A DNA stretch of 63,539 nucleotides, from positions 35,908 through 99,446 of the forward strand of contig JAAUZX010000016.1 of assembly GCA_014804365.1 (NCBI GenBank). The letters are read 5' to 3'. The stretch comes from Lachnospiraceae bacterium (GTDB lineage Bacteria; Bacillota; Clostridia; Lachnospirales; Lachnospiraceae). Shown piece after piece: positions 63,400-63,539 of the stretch. The translations under genes and the position numbers were made by a program. Numbering within the stretch: the first letter of the stretch is position 1; every line of letters begins with the position of its first letter. The notes beneath the pieces are model-generated. The model was not told where the DNA came from, did no database searches, and worked only from the letters and a program-made list of their open reading frames with translations.

Positions 63400-63539
63400 G
63401 GTATATAATGAAAACCTTTCCTCGAAATGATATTTTGTAATCGTTCAGAAGGTGCATCTTCGCAACTGTGAAGAACAGGGCTCTGAACAGTTACGATATT
63501 TTAAATAATTATTTACAAGGGCATTATAGCATAATTACT

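Overview
The window looks like a chromosomal segment of an anaerobic gut-type Firmicute, most likely a Lachnospiraceae member. This is inferred from the strong AGGAGG-type ribosome sites, the LplB/YtcP-type sugar ABC system, the GPH symporter, the clostridial MATE pumps, the c-di-GMP proteins and the close match of many proteins to families typical of that group. It is almost wholly catabolic: plant oligosaccharides, phenolic esters, pentoses and sugar acids. No rRNA, tRNA, CRISPR array, phage or insertion sequence was seen.

Region by region: (1) 1-2.7 kb: xylulokinase (cut by the window edge) with a promoter and a 14-bp palindromic operator, divergent from a LacI-type regulator; between them lies a 137-bp nested inverted repeat. 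(2) 2.7-6.1 kb: a GGDEF/EAL protein with a dead cyclase half, an atypical carbamate kinase, and signal peptidase II. (3) 6.1-16.7 kb: an alpha-galactoside regulon with three alpha-galactosidases of different types (GH36, raffinose-synthase-like GH36, GH27), a binding protein, two permeases, a mini zinc protein and an AraC regulator. Two near-identical upstream regions drive the two operons. (4) 16.8-17.9 kb: a DinJ/YafQ toxin-antitoxin pair next to gene remnants. (5) 17.9-32.6 kb: a phenolic-ester locus with subtype-B tannase, UbiD-type gallate decarboxylase, UbiX prenyltransferase, candidate LpdD flavin chaperone, esterase, GPH transporter, GH3, beta-phosphoglucomutase, a sugar-sensor diguanylate cyclase, a MATE pump and two overlapping LysR regulators. 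(6) 34.4-59.7 kb: about 24 consecutive minus-strand genes behind a peptide-type ABC transporter. They include UlaG- and UlaE-type enzymes, a FGGY kinase, AraD and Rpe, an FMN oxidase, a Gfo/Idh/MocA dehydrogenase, metallo-beta-lactamase-fold proteins, a chemoreceptor, a MATE pump and several proteins lacking expected catalytic residues. A LysR regulator sits divergently at the promoter end. (7) 61-63.4 kb: a nitroreductase and a GT-C type membrane glycosyltransferase.

How they work together (inference): in region 5 a galloylated compound would be imported intact, hydrolysed inside the cell by tannase, and the gallate decarboxylated to pyrogallol, with LysR control, a pump for phenolics and a glucose-handling pair (GH3, PgmB). 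In region 6 the UlaG-kinase-UlaE-AraD-Rpe set outlines a route from a lactone or sugar acid to D-xylulose 5-phosphate; the real substrate and the roles of the degenerate enzymes are unknown. This operon is the best candidate for an undescribed pathway in the window.
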